Below, piece after piece: positions 18,346-26,839 of a DNA stretch of 64,000 nt; position 1 is the stretch's first letter, and every line of letters starts with the position of its first letter. The position numbers were made by a program, and so were the translations under genes. Source of the DNA: Mycobacterium sp. 141 (lineage in GTDB: Bacteria > Actinomycetota > Actinomycetes > Mycobacteriales > Mycobacteriaceae); NCBI RefSeq assembly GCF_000382405.1, contig NZ_KB908260.1, positions 186,001 to 250,000 on the forward strand, written 5' to 3'. Below the pieces are notes generated by a model. The model saw only the letters and a list, made by a program, of their open reading frames with translations. It made no database searches and had not been told where the DNA came from.

Positions 18346-18424
18346 CAAGTACTAACTGATTAAATCACAGCGACAACCAGTATGATCTTCTGATGCGGTG
18401 TGAGATTTACCAAGGTATAACTTG
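18346..18424. promoter_or_regulatory. MarR divergent control region with two CAAG-type boxes
   Basis: CAAGGTATAACTTG at 18411-18424 is a palindrome at 12 of 14 positions. It overlaps TATAAC (18416-18421), the likely -10 box of a leaderless marR transcript starting at 18428. A related sequence, CAAGTACTAACTGA, lies at 18346-18359 in front of the exporter gene. MarR binding is inferred. Confidence 0.45.
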
Positions 18425-18427
18425 CTT

Positions 18428-18916
18428 ATGGTTGGAATAACGTCCACGGCCCCCGGGGCACCGACACAGGACAGCACCGCCACCGAGCTGCGGGAATCGA
18501 TGATGGCGGTCGCGCGACAGATGCGCAGGCACCGTCCCGACCACGGTCTGACACTCAGCCAGCTCCAGCTCCAGCTACTCGGCGAGATCGGTCGCGCCGG
18601 GACCACCACGCCCGCCGAGCTCGGTGCGCGGATGCAGGTGCGGGTGCAGTCACTGACCGACGGCATCAACGAACTGATGAACCGCCAACTGATCACCCGA
18701 CGCCCCGACCCCCACGACCGGCGGCGCCAACTCATCGAGCTCACCGCACAGGGCGGTGAGCTACTACAGATCGACCGGGCCGAACGCGATGCCTGGTTGC
18801 ACGCCGCGATGCATGACAACCTCACCGAACTCGAGCTGGGGCTGCTCGCGCTCGTGGCACCAGTACTCCGCAAGATCGCGTACGCCGACGCAAAAGCGGG
18901 CACACTTGCTCCATGA
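18428..18916 (+). CDS. MarR-family transcriptional regulator
   Basis: A 162-residue winged-helix regulator. LSQLQLQLLGEIGRAGTTTP leads into the recognition region PAELGARMQVRVQSLTDGINEL and the wing RRPDPHDRRRQLIELTAQG, the DxRD-like signature of MarR. It stands head to head with the AbrB-type exporter gene, its likely target. Its last codon overlaps the start of pmmB (ATGA at 18913), so the regulator and a sugar phosphomutase are translated as a coupled pair, which is unusual. Confidence 0.88.
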   Translation: MVGITSTAPGAPTQDSTATELRESMMAVARQMRRHRPDHGLTLSQLQLQLLGEIGRAGTTTPAELGARMQVRVQSLTDGINELMNRQLITRRPDPHDRRRQLIELTAQGGELLQIDRAERDAWLHAAMHDNLTELELGLLALVAPVLRKIAYADAKAGTLAP

Positions 18917-20568
18917 CCCAATCGGCGATTTCGGCGGTTGTGCAGAATTGGATCGCTCATGACCCGGACCCACAAACGGCTGCGGAATTGGCCGCGTGCG
19001 ATCCCGAGGAGCTGGAACGGCGATTCGCTCATCCGTTGACGTTCGGTACGGCAGGGCTGCGCGGGCCGGTACGCGGTGGACCCGACGCGATGAACCTGGC
19101 CGTGGTGCTGCGGACCACCTGGGCGGTGGCACAAGTGCTCAAGCGGCATCTCGCACACGAGGGACACGAGGGAAATGCCTTCAGCCCCGGGGAAACGCAG
19201 GTGGTGGTGGGCCGCGACGCCAGGCACCGGTCCGACGAATTCGCGCTCGCTGCAGCTGAAGTCCTTGCTGCCCAAGGGTTTCGGGTGATGCTGATGCTGG
19301 CCGCGGTGCCCACACCGGTGGTGGCATTCACCGTGCGCCACCTGGGGGCGACGGCGGGAATTCAGATCACCGCATCACACAACCCGCCGTCGGACAACGG
19401 CTACAAGGTATTCGCCGACGGCGGTATGCAAATCATCTCCCCCACCGACCGCGAGATCGAGGAGATCGTTGCGCGGGCACCATACGCCGACGAGATTCCC
19501 CGGGTAACCGTGGAAACCGGCGGACTCAAAGAGATTCGGCACTACCTGGAGCGGGTTGCGCACGTGCGTCACACCACGGGCTCGGTGCGGGTGGCCCTGA
19601 CGCCGCTGCACGGGGTGGGCGGCGAGTTTGCGCTCGACGCCCTGGCCCTGGCCGGGTTCGACGACGTCCACGTGGTCGAGAGCCAGTTCACTCCCGACCC
19701 GGATTTCCCGACCGTGGCGTTCCCCAACCCCGAGGAACCGGGAGCCACCGACGCTCTGCTCACGCTGGCCGCCGAGGTGTCTGCCGACGTCGCGATCGCA
19801 CTGGATCCCGATGCCGACCGGTGTGCCGTCGGGATCCCCACGGCCACCGGCTGGCGCATGTTGTCCGGCGACGAAACCGGTTGGCTGCTCGGCGATTACA
19901 TCTTGTCCCAGGTGGAACCGGGGCCGGTCAGCGAGGCCACCGTGGTGGCCAGCACCGTGGTGTCATCGCGCATGCTGGCCGAGATCGCCGCCGCACACGG
20001 TGCCCACCACGCCGAGACGCTGACGGGATTCAAGTGGCTGGCGCGGGCCGGCGGTCCGGGCGCCACGCTCGCCTACGCCTACGAGGAGGCCATCGGGTAC
20101 TGCGTCGACCCGGCGGCGGTGCGCGACAAGGACGGCATCAGCGCCGCGGCCCTGTTTTGCGATCTGGTCGTCGCACTGCGTGATCAGGGCCGCACGGTCA
20201 CCGATGCGCTCGACGCCCTGGCCCGGCGACACGGCGTGCACGTGACGGGCGCGGTGCCTCGGCCGGTCGAGGACGCCGGCGACGCCATGTCGCGACTGCG
20301 AGCCACGCCACCGACCGATCTCGCAGGCTTTCCGGTCGTCGTCGACGATCTCCTGGACCGGCCCGGTGAGCAACGTACCGATGCGCTGATCCTCACCGGC
20401 GGTGACGATCGGACCACGGTGCGCGTTGTTGTGCGCCCCTCGGGAACCGAGCCGAAACTCAAGTCCTACACCGAAGTTCGGTGTGCCCCCACCGACGACC
20501 TGACCCTGGCCCGGGCACGCGCGAACACACTCAGCGACGAACTCATCGCGGCCGCCGCGCTCTGGTAA
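18913..20568 (+). CDS. pmmB: Phosphomannomutase/phosphoglucomutase PmmB
   Basis: A 551-residue alpha-D-phosphohexomutase (Rv3308). The phosphoserine is S155 in TASHNPPSDNG, the metal loop is ALDPDADRCAVG, the sugar loop includes GDETGWLLGDY, and the phosphate-binding end is VVRPSGTEPKLKSY. The EEAIGYCVDP stretch is typical of the long type related to human PGM2. It interconverts hexose- or pentose-1- and -6/5-phosphates, which links punA and deoA products to central metabolism. It starts by overlapping the marR stop and ends 3 bp from convergent upp. Confidence 0.94.
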   Translation: MTQSAISAVVQNWIAHDPDPQTAAELAACDPEELERRFAHPLTFGTAGLRGPVRGGPDAMNLAVVLRTTWAVAQVLKRHLAHEGHEGNAFSPGETQVVVGRDARHRSDEFALAAAEVLAAQGFRVMLMLAAVPTPVVAFTVRHLGATAGIQITASHNPPSDNGYKVFADGGMQIISPTDREIEEIVARAPYADEIPRVTVETGGLKEIRHYLERVAHVRHTTGSVRVALTPLHGVGGEFALDALALAGFDDVHVVESQFTPDPDFPTVAFPNPEEPGATDALLTLAAEVSADVAIALDPDADRCAVGIPTATGWRMLSGDETGWLLGDYILSQVEPGPVSEATVVASTVVSSRMLAEIAAAHGAHHAETLTGFKWLARAGGPGATLAYAYEEAIGYCVDPAAVRDKDGISAAALFCDLVVALRDQGRTVTDALDALARRHGVHVTGAVPRPVEDAGDAMSRLRATPPTDLAGFPVVVDDLLDRPGEQRTDALILTGGDDRTTVRVVVRPSGTEPKLKSYTEVRCAPTDDLTLARARANTLSDELIAAAALW

Positions 20569-20571
20569 CGG

Positions 20572-21195
20572 CTACCGAGGACCGAACTGGCGGTCCCCCG
20601 CGTCGCCGAGACCCGGGACGATGTAGGCGATCTCGTTGAGACCGTCGTCGATGGTCGCAGCGACCAGCCGGATGCCGGGAGCGATCTTCTCCAGCGCCGC
20701 AATACCTTCCGGTGCACACACCACGCACACCGCGGTGATGTCGACGGCGTTGCGGGCCTGCAGCAATCCAATGGTGTACGCCATCGACCCTCCGGTGGCC
20801 AGCATCGGGTCGAGTACCAACACCGCCCGGTCGCTCAGGTCGTCGGGCAGGGACGCCAGGTAAGGAATGGGTCGCTGTGTCGTTTCATCCCGCGCCATCC
20901 CGACGAAACCCACCTGAGCCTCCGGGATCAGCGCGTGCGCCTGGTCGACCATGCCGAGGCCGGCACGCAGCACCGGCACCAGCAGTGGTGGGTTGGCCAG
21001 CCGCGAACCGGTGGTGTCGGCCAGCGGGGTACGCACCGGGATCTGTTCGCACGGTGCGTCGCGGGTGGCTTCATAGACCAGCATCAGCGTCAGGTCGCGT
21101 AGCGCCGCACGAAACGCCGCATTGTCGGTGCGCTCGTCGCGCAGGGTCGTCAGCCGGGCAGCGGCCAGTGGGTGCTCGACGACACGGACGTCCAT
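20572..21195 (-). CDS. upp: Uracil phosphoribosyltransferase
   Basis: A 207-residue enzyme that converts uracil and PRPP to UMP (Rv3309c). The PRPP loop is [34 protein letters not shown] and GDAGDRQFG at the C-terminus are family hallmarks. It serves pyrimidine salvage with cdd and deoA elsewhere in the window. It runs convergent with pmmB. Confidence 0.96.
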   Translation of the reverse strand: MDVRVVEHPLAAARLTTLRDERTDNAAFRAALRDLTLMLVYEATRDAPCEQIPVRTPLADTTGSRLANPPLLVPVLRAGLGMVDQAHALIPEAQVGFVGMARDETTQRPIPYLASLPDDLSDRAVLVLDPMLATGGSMAYTIGLLQARNAVDITAVCVVCAPEGIAALEKIAPGIRLVAATIDDGLNEIAYIVPGLGDAGDRQFGPR

Positions 21196-21262
21196 CGGCC
21201 GACCTTAGACGGTCCCGCAATCGAGACGGAACCGATCGGCGCCGGCGGGCGTCATAAACGAC

Positions 21263-21553
21263 ATGTTCGCCGATACCGCCCTGATCCGTGCTCTCGGCGG
21301 CGCGTACGCCATGCACGCCGCCGATCTCACCGCTGCCGCAGCGCTGCTGCGTACGGTCGATGCCTCCGCGTCGGCTCTCGGACCGGTCGGCGCAGACTTC
21401 TCGGCCGCGTTCCGCCAAGCCCTCACCGACCAGTCGGCAGCGATCGCTGCGCTGGGCGAGGACACCAGGGCCACCGGCGTGGCCGCGGCCCGAACCGCCG
21501 GATGGTTGGACGCCGCGGGCGACCGTGCCGCCGAACTGCTACCCAGGGTGTAG
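21263..21553 (+). CDS. Small EspC-like (type VII secretion-associated) helical protein
   Basis: A 96-residue, alanine-rich, helical protein (HAADLTAAAALLRTVDASAS, FSAAFRQALTDQSAAIAAL, TAGWLDAAGDRAAELL). Size and helix-turn-helix pattern resemble the DUF2580/EspC group of ESX-associated proteins. I see no clear WxG or YxxxD/E tag, so secretion is inferred. Its stop is 2 bp before the start of the NlpC/P60 gene, hence one operon. It may be a partner or chaperone of that hydrolase. Confidence 0.7.
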   Translation: MFADTALIRALGGAYAMHAADLTAAAALLRTVDASASALGPVGADFSAAFRQALTDQSAAIAALGEDTRATGVAAARTAGWLDAAGDRAAELLPRV

Positions 21554-21555
21554 CA

Positions 21556-22692
21556 ATGCCGAGCGCACTGGTCAGCGCGCTGATCGCGCCGCTACGTGAA
21601 GTGCAGGCGCTGGTCGGCCCGGGATGGTCGACGCTTGCCGGTCCCGATACGGCGATCGCCGAAGTACGCGATGCGCTCGGCGCCGTGGCCGCCGCTTCCC
21701 GCCGTTCGTGGGCGGCCGCAGGCGATTGGTCGGGCATGGCGGCCGAGGCTGCCGAACGGTCAGCAGCCGGCGCCGCTGCGACGGCGGACGCGCTCGCCGA
21801 CCACGCTGAAACGCTGGGCACCGCCGCACGCCAGGCCGGCGCTGCGGTGCAGTCGGCGGCGTCCCGACTGCGAGCCATCGTGGACGGCTTCCAGACCCGG
21901 GCTGCGGCATTGGAAACCCGCCTCGCGGAGCCCGGGGTGGCCGAGGCGCTGCTTGCCGAAGCGCACGACGCCCTGCGGGAGGCCATCACCGTGGTTGACG
22001 AGTTGCGGGCTCAATTGGACGACCATGCCGCGGCGGTCAGCGCCGCTGGTCCGGCGCTGCCCGCTGCGACCGTTCCGGCGGGCTCCGCCTCGACTCAGAG
22101 CGGTTTCGGCATGCCGTCGGGCTTCGGTGCGTCATCAGGTCTCGCGCCGTCGGCAGGGTCGGCGCCGTCGGGTCTGGGCTCCCTGGCCGGTATGACGGGC
22201 CAGCTGGCCGCGCTGGCCGGCCGGCACCGTTTCGGCGGTCCAGCCGGCTCGACGCCCGAGGCGGCTCTCGGCGGGCGTGATCCCGGCGTGTTCGGCGAAG
22301 GGGTGGCGGTGCGACTGCCAGACGGCAGCACCGCGTTGGCTCCGAACGCGGTCGCAGCCAACGCCGTGCGCAACGCGTTGACCCAGCTCGGCGTGCCGTA
22401 CCGCTGGGGCGGCACCGCCCCCGGCGTCGGCCTGGACTGCAGCGGCCTGACCCAGTGGGCGTATCACGAAGCGGGGCTGGAGATTCCCCGCCTGGCGCAG
22501 GAACAGGATGTCGGCGCCGCGGTTTCGGGGGATGCGCTGCGGCCCGGCGACCTCGCGGTGTGGGACGGCCACGTGGCGATGATCGTCGGTGATTCGACCA
22601 TGATCGAGGCGGGTGACCCGGTCCAGCTTTCCCCGATCCGAACCACCAACGCCGGCCAGGGCTTCCATGGGTTCTTCCGCCCCACCGCCTGA
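21556..22692 (+). CDS. NlpC/P60 cell-wall hydrolase with a WXG100-like N-terminal half
   Basis: A 378-residue protein. Residues 1 to about 170 are alpha-helical with a WSG turn (GDWSGMAAEAAERSAAGAA), like a WXG100 hairpin. A low-complexity Ser/Gly/Ala/Pro linker follows. The C-terminal domain is NlpC/P60: YRWGGTAPGVGLDCSGLTQ with Cys295 and WDGHVAMIVG with His339. Such enzymes cut peptidoglycan stem peptides. There is no Sec signal peptide, so export by a type VII system with the small upstream protein is plausible but inferred. It is overlapped at its 3' end by a tiny ORF. Confidence 0.85.
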   Translation: MPSALVSALIAPLREVQALVGPGWSTLAGPDTAIAEVRDALGAVAAASRRSWAAAGDWSGMAAEAAERSAAGAAATADALADHAETLGTAARQAGAAVQSAASRLRAIVDGFQTRAAALETRLAEPGVAEALLAEAHDALREAITVVDELRAQLDDHAAAVSAAGPALPAATVPAGSASTQSGFGMPSGFGASSGLAPSAGSAPSGLGSLAGMTGQLAALAGRHRFGGPAGSTPEAALGGRDPGVFGEGVAVRLPDGSTALAPNAVAANAVRNALTQLGVPYRWGGTAPGVGLDCSGLTQWAYHEAGLEIPRLAQEQDVGAAVSGDALRPGDLAVWDGHVAMIVGDSTMIEAGDPVQLSPIRTTNAGQGFHGFFRPTA

Positions 22693-22855
22693 CTTTGCCG
22701 CAACGATGGCCCGAGCCAGGGCCTTCCTCGAGACGCTCGCGCGGGCCGGTGACGACCTGAGCGCACTGCGTGACGGGGCCGATGCGGTGAACCGACGCCG
22801 GCGGCTGCTCGATGACCTCGCGGCGGAGTTCGGCGACCAACCGGAGACGACCTGA
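22667..22855 (+). CDS. Small unknown protein overlapping the NlpC/P60 gene
   Basis: A 62-residue ORF starting at ATG 22667 in another frame, overlapping the hydrolase gene by 26 bp. The middle is an amphipathic helix (ARAFLETLARAGDDLSALRDG) followed by an arginine-rich segment (AVNRRRRLLDDLAAEF). I do not recognise a family. The overlap and spacing favour a real third gene of the module, but there is no independent support. Confidence 0.5.
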   Translation: MGSSAPPPDFAATMARARAFLETLARAGDDLSALRDGADAVNRRRRLLDDLAAEFGDQPETT

Positions 22856-22876
22856 CAACCCGTCAGGGTGCGCCGT

Positions 22877-22882
22877 TAGGCT
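22877..22882 (+). promoter_or_regulatory. Candidate leaderless -10 box for the Rv3311-like gene
   Basis: TAGGCT, then 7 nt to the ATG at 22890. Confidence 0.45.
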
Positions 22883-22889
22883 GTGCCGC

Positions 22890-24155
22890 ATGGCTGCTGA
22901 CATCGTGCCGGTTCGGCTGGCACTGACCAAGGGCGACCTCTACACCCTGTGGGCTCCGCGGTGGCGGGACGCCGGTGACGAATGGGAGGCGTTCCTCGGC
23001 GACGACGAAGACCTGTTCGCCTTCGAGTCGGTCGCCGACCTGGTCGCCTTCGTGCGCACCGATACCGACAACGACCTGAGCGATCACCCGGCGTGGGAGA
23101 AGTTGACCGAGGCCTCGGCACACAGGTTCGATCCGGCCGAGGACCGGCGGTACGACATCGTCGGGGTACCGGAGTTGGTGGCCGACAAGCCCTCCGAGGA
23201 GTCGGTGGCCAGCCTGCACCGGACGCTGGCGATCGTGTCGTCGATCGGCTCGGTGTGTGAGCTGGCAGCGATCAGCAAGTTCTTCAACGGCAACCCGGTG
23301 CTCAGCAGCCTCGGCGGCGGCCTCGACGAATTCACCGGTCGCAGCGGGCGCAAGCGCTGGGGCGAGATCGAAGCGGTCATCGCCCGTGGCTGGGACAATG
23401 TGCTCGACGCCATCGACGAGATCGTCACGATCCCCGAGGACGTCGACACCGACGCGGTGAAGAAGGCCGAAAAGGAACTCGACGAGCCCGCACCGGAACC
23501 CGACGAGGACGAGACCCAGGTCGAGGAGACCGAGGCTGACGAGGCTCAGGCCGACGAGGCGGACGAGCCCGAGGAGGAAGAGGAAACCGACGCCGTGCTG
23601 GGCGGCGACGAGGACTTCTGGGTGAAGGTCGGTATCGACCCGGTGCGGCTGATGACGCGGTCCGGCACGGTGTACACGCTGCGCTGCTACCTCGACGACG
23701 AACCGGTTTTCCTGGGCCGCAACGGCCGTATCAGTGTGTTCAGCTCGGAACGTGCGCTGGCCCGCTACCTGGCCGACGAGCATGACCACGATCTGTCCGA
23801 TCTGGCCACCTACGACGACATCCGCACCGCCGCCACCGACGGATCGCTGCGGGTGGATGTCTCCGACGAGAACGTCTACGTGCTCAGCGGAATCTCCGAC
23901 GACATCGCCGACGGGCCCGATGCGATCGACCACGATCAGCTCGAGCTCGCGGTCGAACTGCTGCGCGACGTCAGCGACTACGCCGAGGACAAGACCGTCG
24001 AGGAGACCCTCGCCACCACCACGCCGCTGGGCAAGTTTGTCGGGCACGTGCTCGACCCGGACAAGGTGAAGGCCCCGGCAGCGCCCTACGCTGATGCGGT
24101 CGAGCAGTGGGAGACGCTGGAGCGCTTCGTCGAGTCGCGGCTGCGGCCTGAGTAG
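22890..24155 (+). CDS. Conserved hypothetical protein, Rv3311-like, two similar halves with an acidic linker
   Basis: A 421-residue cytosolic protein conserved in mycobacteria. Two halves look alike: PVRLALTKGDLYTLWAP with FAFESVADLVAFV and DNDLSDHPAW, versus PVRLMTRSGTVYTLRCY with SVFSSERALARYL and DHDLSDLATY. So it is probably an internal duplication. Between them is a Glu/Asp-rich stretch of about 50 residues (EEEEETDAV at its end). No catalytic motif is visible and the function is unknown. It has a TAGGCT box 7 nt upstream of the ATG and is convergent with add. Confidence 0.85.
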   Translation: MAADIVPVRLALTKGDLYTLWAPRWRDAGDEWEAFLGDDEDLFAFESVADLVAFVRTDTDNDLSDHPAWEKLTEASAHRFDPAEDRRYDIVGVPELVADKPSEESVASLHRTLAIVSSIGSVCELAAISKFFNGNPVLSSLGGGLDEFTGRSGRKRWGEIEAVIARGWDNVLDAIDEIVTIPEDVDTDAVKKAEKELDEPAPEPDEDETQVEETEADEAQADEADEPEEEEETDAVLGGDEDFWVKVGIDPVRLMTRSGTVYTLRCYLDDEPVFLGRNGRISVFSSERALARYLADEHDHDLSDLATYDDIRTAATDGSLRVDVSDENVYVLSGISDDIADGPDAIDHDQLELAVELLRDVSDYAEDKTVEETLATTTPLGKFVGHVLDPDKVKAPAAPYADAVEQWETLERFVESRLRPE

Positions 24156-24169
24156 ATCTGCGGCTGAGA

Positions 24170-24205
24170 GCTCAGCCCACCAACACCGCTCAGCCCACCA
24201 GCACC
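24170..24205 (+). repeat. 18-bp tandem duplication at the 3' end of add
   Basis: GCTCAGCCCACCAACACC at 24170-24187 is repeated with one change at 24188-24205. The second unit holds the add stop codon. GGCTGAG-AG-CTCAGCC at 24162-24177 forms a small hairpin between the two convergent genes. Confidence 0.7.
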
Positions 24206-25278
24206 GCGTAGCGCGGCTTGATCACCTCGTCGATGATGGCCAACCGCTCGTCGAACGGGATGAACGCGGACTTCATCGCATTGATGGTGAAGCGCTCCAG
24301 GTCGCTCCAGCCGTAGCCGAAGGCGTCGACAAGGCGGGTCATCTCCTGGGTCATGGTGGTGTCGCTCATCAATCGGTTGTCGGTGTTGACGGTGACCCGG
24401 AACCGCAGCCGGGCCAGCCGGTCGAACGGATGCTCGGCGACGGACGGCGCAGCCCCGGTCTGCACGTTGCTGCTCGGGCACATCTCCAGCGGAATTCGCT
24501 TGTCCCGCAGGATCGCTGCCAGCCGTCCGAGTTTCTGGGTACCGTCGTCGAGCTGAGTGATGTCATCGACGATGCGCACGCCGTGACCGAGCCGGTCGGC
24601 CCCGCAGAACGCAATCGCCTCATGGATGGACGGTAACCCGAACGCCTCCCCCGCGTGAATGGTGAAGCGGGCGTTGTTGCTTCGCATGTACTCGAATGCG
24701 TCGAGGTGCCGCGACGGTGGATAACCGGCCTCGGCCCCGGCGATATCGAAGCCCACCACACCTTTGTCGCGAAACCGGATGGCCAGTTCGGCGATCTCCC
24801 GGGATCTTGCGGCATGCCGCATCGCGGTGACCAGGCACCGGACTGTGATGGTGCGCCCCTCGGACGCAGCGGCCTTCTCGCCGTCGGCGAAACCGGCCAG
24901 CACCGCGTCGACGACCGCATCCAGGGACAAGTCGCGGTCGATGTGCAGTTCCGGCGCGAACCTGACCTCGGCATAGACCACGTTGTCGGCGGCGAGATCC
25001 TCGACGCATTCGTAGGCGACCCGGTACAGCGCCTCCGGGGTCTGCATGACGCCGACGGTGTGGGCGAACGGCTCCAAATAACGCTCCAGCGAGCCGCTGT
25101 GCGCGGCGGTGCGGAAGAACGTCGCCAGCTCGTCGACTTCGGTGGCGGGTAGGTCTTCGTACCCGAACTGACCGGCAAGATCGAGCACTGTGCCCGGGCG
25201 CAGGCCACCGTCGAGGTGATCGTGCAGCAAGGCCTTGGGGGCGTGGCGGATCGTGTCGAGAGTCAGTGGCGTATTCAT
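24190..25278 (-). CDS. add: Adenosine deaminase
   Basis: A 362-residue zinc enzyme that deaminates adenosine or deoxyadenosine to (deoxy)inosine (Rv3313c). The zinc ligands are in [25 protein letters not shown] carries the histidine and catalytic glutamate region, DRLGHGVRI follows, and NTDNRLMS has the final aspartate. The start is ATG 25278; the upstream extension would run into the transpeptidase remnant. In M. tuberculosis add follows deoA and cdd; here 4.4 kb of other genes separate it from deoA. Confidence 0.95.
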   Translation of the reverse strand: MNTPLTLDTIRHAPKALLHDHLDGGLRPGTVLDLAGQFGYEDLPATEVDELATFFRTAAHSGSLERYLEPFAHTVGVMQTPEALYRVAYECVEDLAADNVVYAEVRFAPELHIDRDLSLDAVVDAVLAGFADGEKAAASEGRTITVRCLVTAMRHAARSREIAELAIRFRDKGVVGFDIAGAEAGYPPSRHLDAFEYMRSNNARFTIHAGEAFGLPSIHEAIAFCGADRLGHGVRIVDDITQLDDGTQKLGRLAAILRDKRIPLEMCPSSNVQTGAAPSVAEHPFDRLARLRFRVTVNTDNRLMSDTTMTQEMTRLVDAFGYGWSDLERFTINAMKSAFIPFDERLAIIDEVIKPRYAVLVG

Positions 25279-25309
25279 TCGTCCATCATCCGCGACCGCG
25301 GTGCAACTG

Positions 25310-25580
25310 TGCAGACGAAACCACGCCGTCGCCAATCACTTCACCATCGGCGACGAGGTCATCGCGACCCCGGACGACAACACCAAGACGCTGACCATTC
25401 GGCGCAACCGCGCGGTCGTCAAGACCATGCCGATCTCGATGGGCGAGAACGGCACGCCCACCAGCCACGGATCCTGAACGTGAGCACCGCCAACGTCCGA
25501 TGGTTCTTCGAGAACACCAAGCTAGGGCGACATCGTCGGGGTGGCCAACACCGTCGGTCCGGTGTTGCCGGGTCGCCTGA
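25310..25580 (+). pseudogene. Remnant of an L,D-transpeptidase gene
   Basis: Reading + from 25331, the text [18 protein letters not shown] and [16 protein letters not shown] matches the start of the YkuD domain of mycobacterial L,D-transpeptidases. It then jumps directly to SHG, which is the catalytic motif SHGCLN about 70 residues later in intact enzymes, so the middle is deleted. After SHG the frame is shifted by one base and the cysteine codon is lost. In the shifted frame NVSTANVRWFFENTK and then VGVANTVGPVLPG continue the homology, with a further frame change near 25523. It cannot make an active enzyme. Confidence 0.8.
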
Positions 25581-25641
25581 TCGAATCGAAGATGCCTGGT
25601 GGTCGTGCGTCACCTGACACATGGACGGGAACGGAGGCCAC

Positions 25642-25683
25642 CCCTAGAGTCAAATATGACTTACATCACATCTAACTCTAGGG
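25642..25683. promoter_or_regulatory. 9-bp inverted repeat before the LuxR gene
   Basis: CCCTAGAGT at 25642-25650 and ACTCTAGGG at 25675-25683 are perfect inverted copies with 24 bp between. The element ends 8 nt before the ATG at 25692. TAGAGT at 25645 could also serve as a -10 box for the upstream ATG at 25656. An operator role is inferred. Confidence 0.45.
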
Positions 25684-25691
25684 TCGATCGC

Positions 25692-26750
25692 ATGAATGGA
25701 CTTGAAGCGCTGGACAGTCTGGCCTCGCCGAGCCGACGTGCTGTCGCCGAGGTAGCCGCAACCGTCATGGAGAATCGCGCGAGCGTCGAGCTCGCTGCCG
25801 AGGTCGCGGAACTTCTGCGTCCGCTGATCCCTTGGGTAGGCATCTCGTTGTCCACCTATGATCCCGTCGCCCAGCAACATCGCTCGATCGCCTCCGCCGG
25901 TTACGACGAGAGCACGGTGCGTTACCTTGATGAGTCGTATCTCCAGGTTGATCCCGCCTACCGCTGGATTGTGTCGACGGGCCGTCCCTACTTCAGCTGG
26001 GAGACCACCGGCTTCGATTATTCGAAAACCACCTCGGCTATCAACTACTGGCTTCCCGCGGGTTATTCAGGCGGCGCCAGCTGGTATCTCACGACCCACG
26101 ACAACAGATATGTCGGAAATATCCACGTGAGTACAGAGAAGCTTGAATGGCCGAATTCTTCCGCACTCCAAGCGCTTTGTGATATTTCGCCTATGCTGGC
26201 ACCCGTCGTGGATGCATGGAGGGAACCCCGCGATATTCTGCGGCGGTGGCCGGACGGCACCTGCGCCGCGCTCATCTCACCCGACGGTACTGAGCATGCA
26301 GTCCCTGGATCGGCCCTCTGCTCTGGCTCGGGGATACATCAGCGACTGCACCGATTAGCCAAGCCGGCGGTCGCCAGGCCGTCCCGTGATGACGGGATCA
26401 CGATGCTCATCGACCGATTCCCGCGGCGCTGCTGGTTTCTGGATGACGACGAGCCGCAGCAGGTCGAACTTGTCAAGTGCAGCTACGGATGGACGGTGCT
26501 GCATCGTCCGCTCGATCTGCCGTACAAGCTGACCGACCGGCAGATCGAGGTGTGCTCCCTCACCGCCCATGGCATGACGAACGTGCAGATTGCGGCCCAA
26601 CTGGGCGTGCGGACCGGAACAGTACGCCGACACCTGGAGAACATCTTCGACAAGACCGGCGTGCGCAGCCGTACAGCCCTCTCGGCCGCCGCGTGGAGTG
26701 AGGGTCTCATAGATCTGCGTGATCTCGCGCGCCATACCACGCTCACCTAG
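25692..26750 (+). CDS. LuxR-family regulator with a GAF-like sensor domain, probable dimethylformamidase regulator
   Basis: About 352 residues. The first 170 or so (ELAAEVAELLRPLIPWVG, SGGASWYLTTHDNRYVGNIH) look like a GAF-type ligand domain. The C-terminus is a LuxR helix-turn-helix: LTDRQIEVCSLTAHGMTNVQ, IAAQLGVRTGTVRRHLENIF. It lies 89 bp upstream of the dimethylformamidase subunit genes on the same strand. LuxR-type genes also precede dmf genes in other DMF degraders, as I recall, so it probably controls them. The start is ambiguous: ATG 25692 has AGGG 8 nt upstream, ATG 25656 is also in frame. Codon use is less GC-biased than in its neighbours. Confidence 0.85.
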   Translation: MNGLEALDSLASPSRRAVAEVAATVMENRASVELAAEVAELLRPLIPWVGISLSTYDPVAQQHRSIASAGYDESTVRYLDESYLQVDPAYRWIVSTGRPYFSWETTGFDYSKTTSAINYWLPAGYSGGASWYLTTHDNRYVGNIHVSTEKLEWPNSSALQALCDISPMLAPVVDAWREPRDILRRWPDGTCAALISPDGTEHAVPGSALCSGSGIHQRLHRLAKPAVARPSRDDGITMLIDRFPRRCWFLDDDEPQQVELVKCSYGWTVLHRPLDLPYKLTDRQIEVCSLTAHGMTNVQIAAQLGVRTGTVRRHLENIFDKTGVRSRTALSAAAWSEGLIDLRDLARHTTLT

Positions 26751-26839
26751 AGATCTGTAGCTTCCCCTCGCCGAAAACAGGTCTAGGCGTATCACGCGCC
26801 TGTCATTGAAAACCCCTACAACCCTCTGAGGAGACATCC

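Noticed and set aside
22863..24047. A 394-codon open frame on the minus strand
   Set aside because: Antisense shadow of the Rv3311-like gene; low-complexity Val/Gly/Asp translation with no motif.
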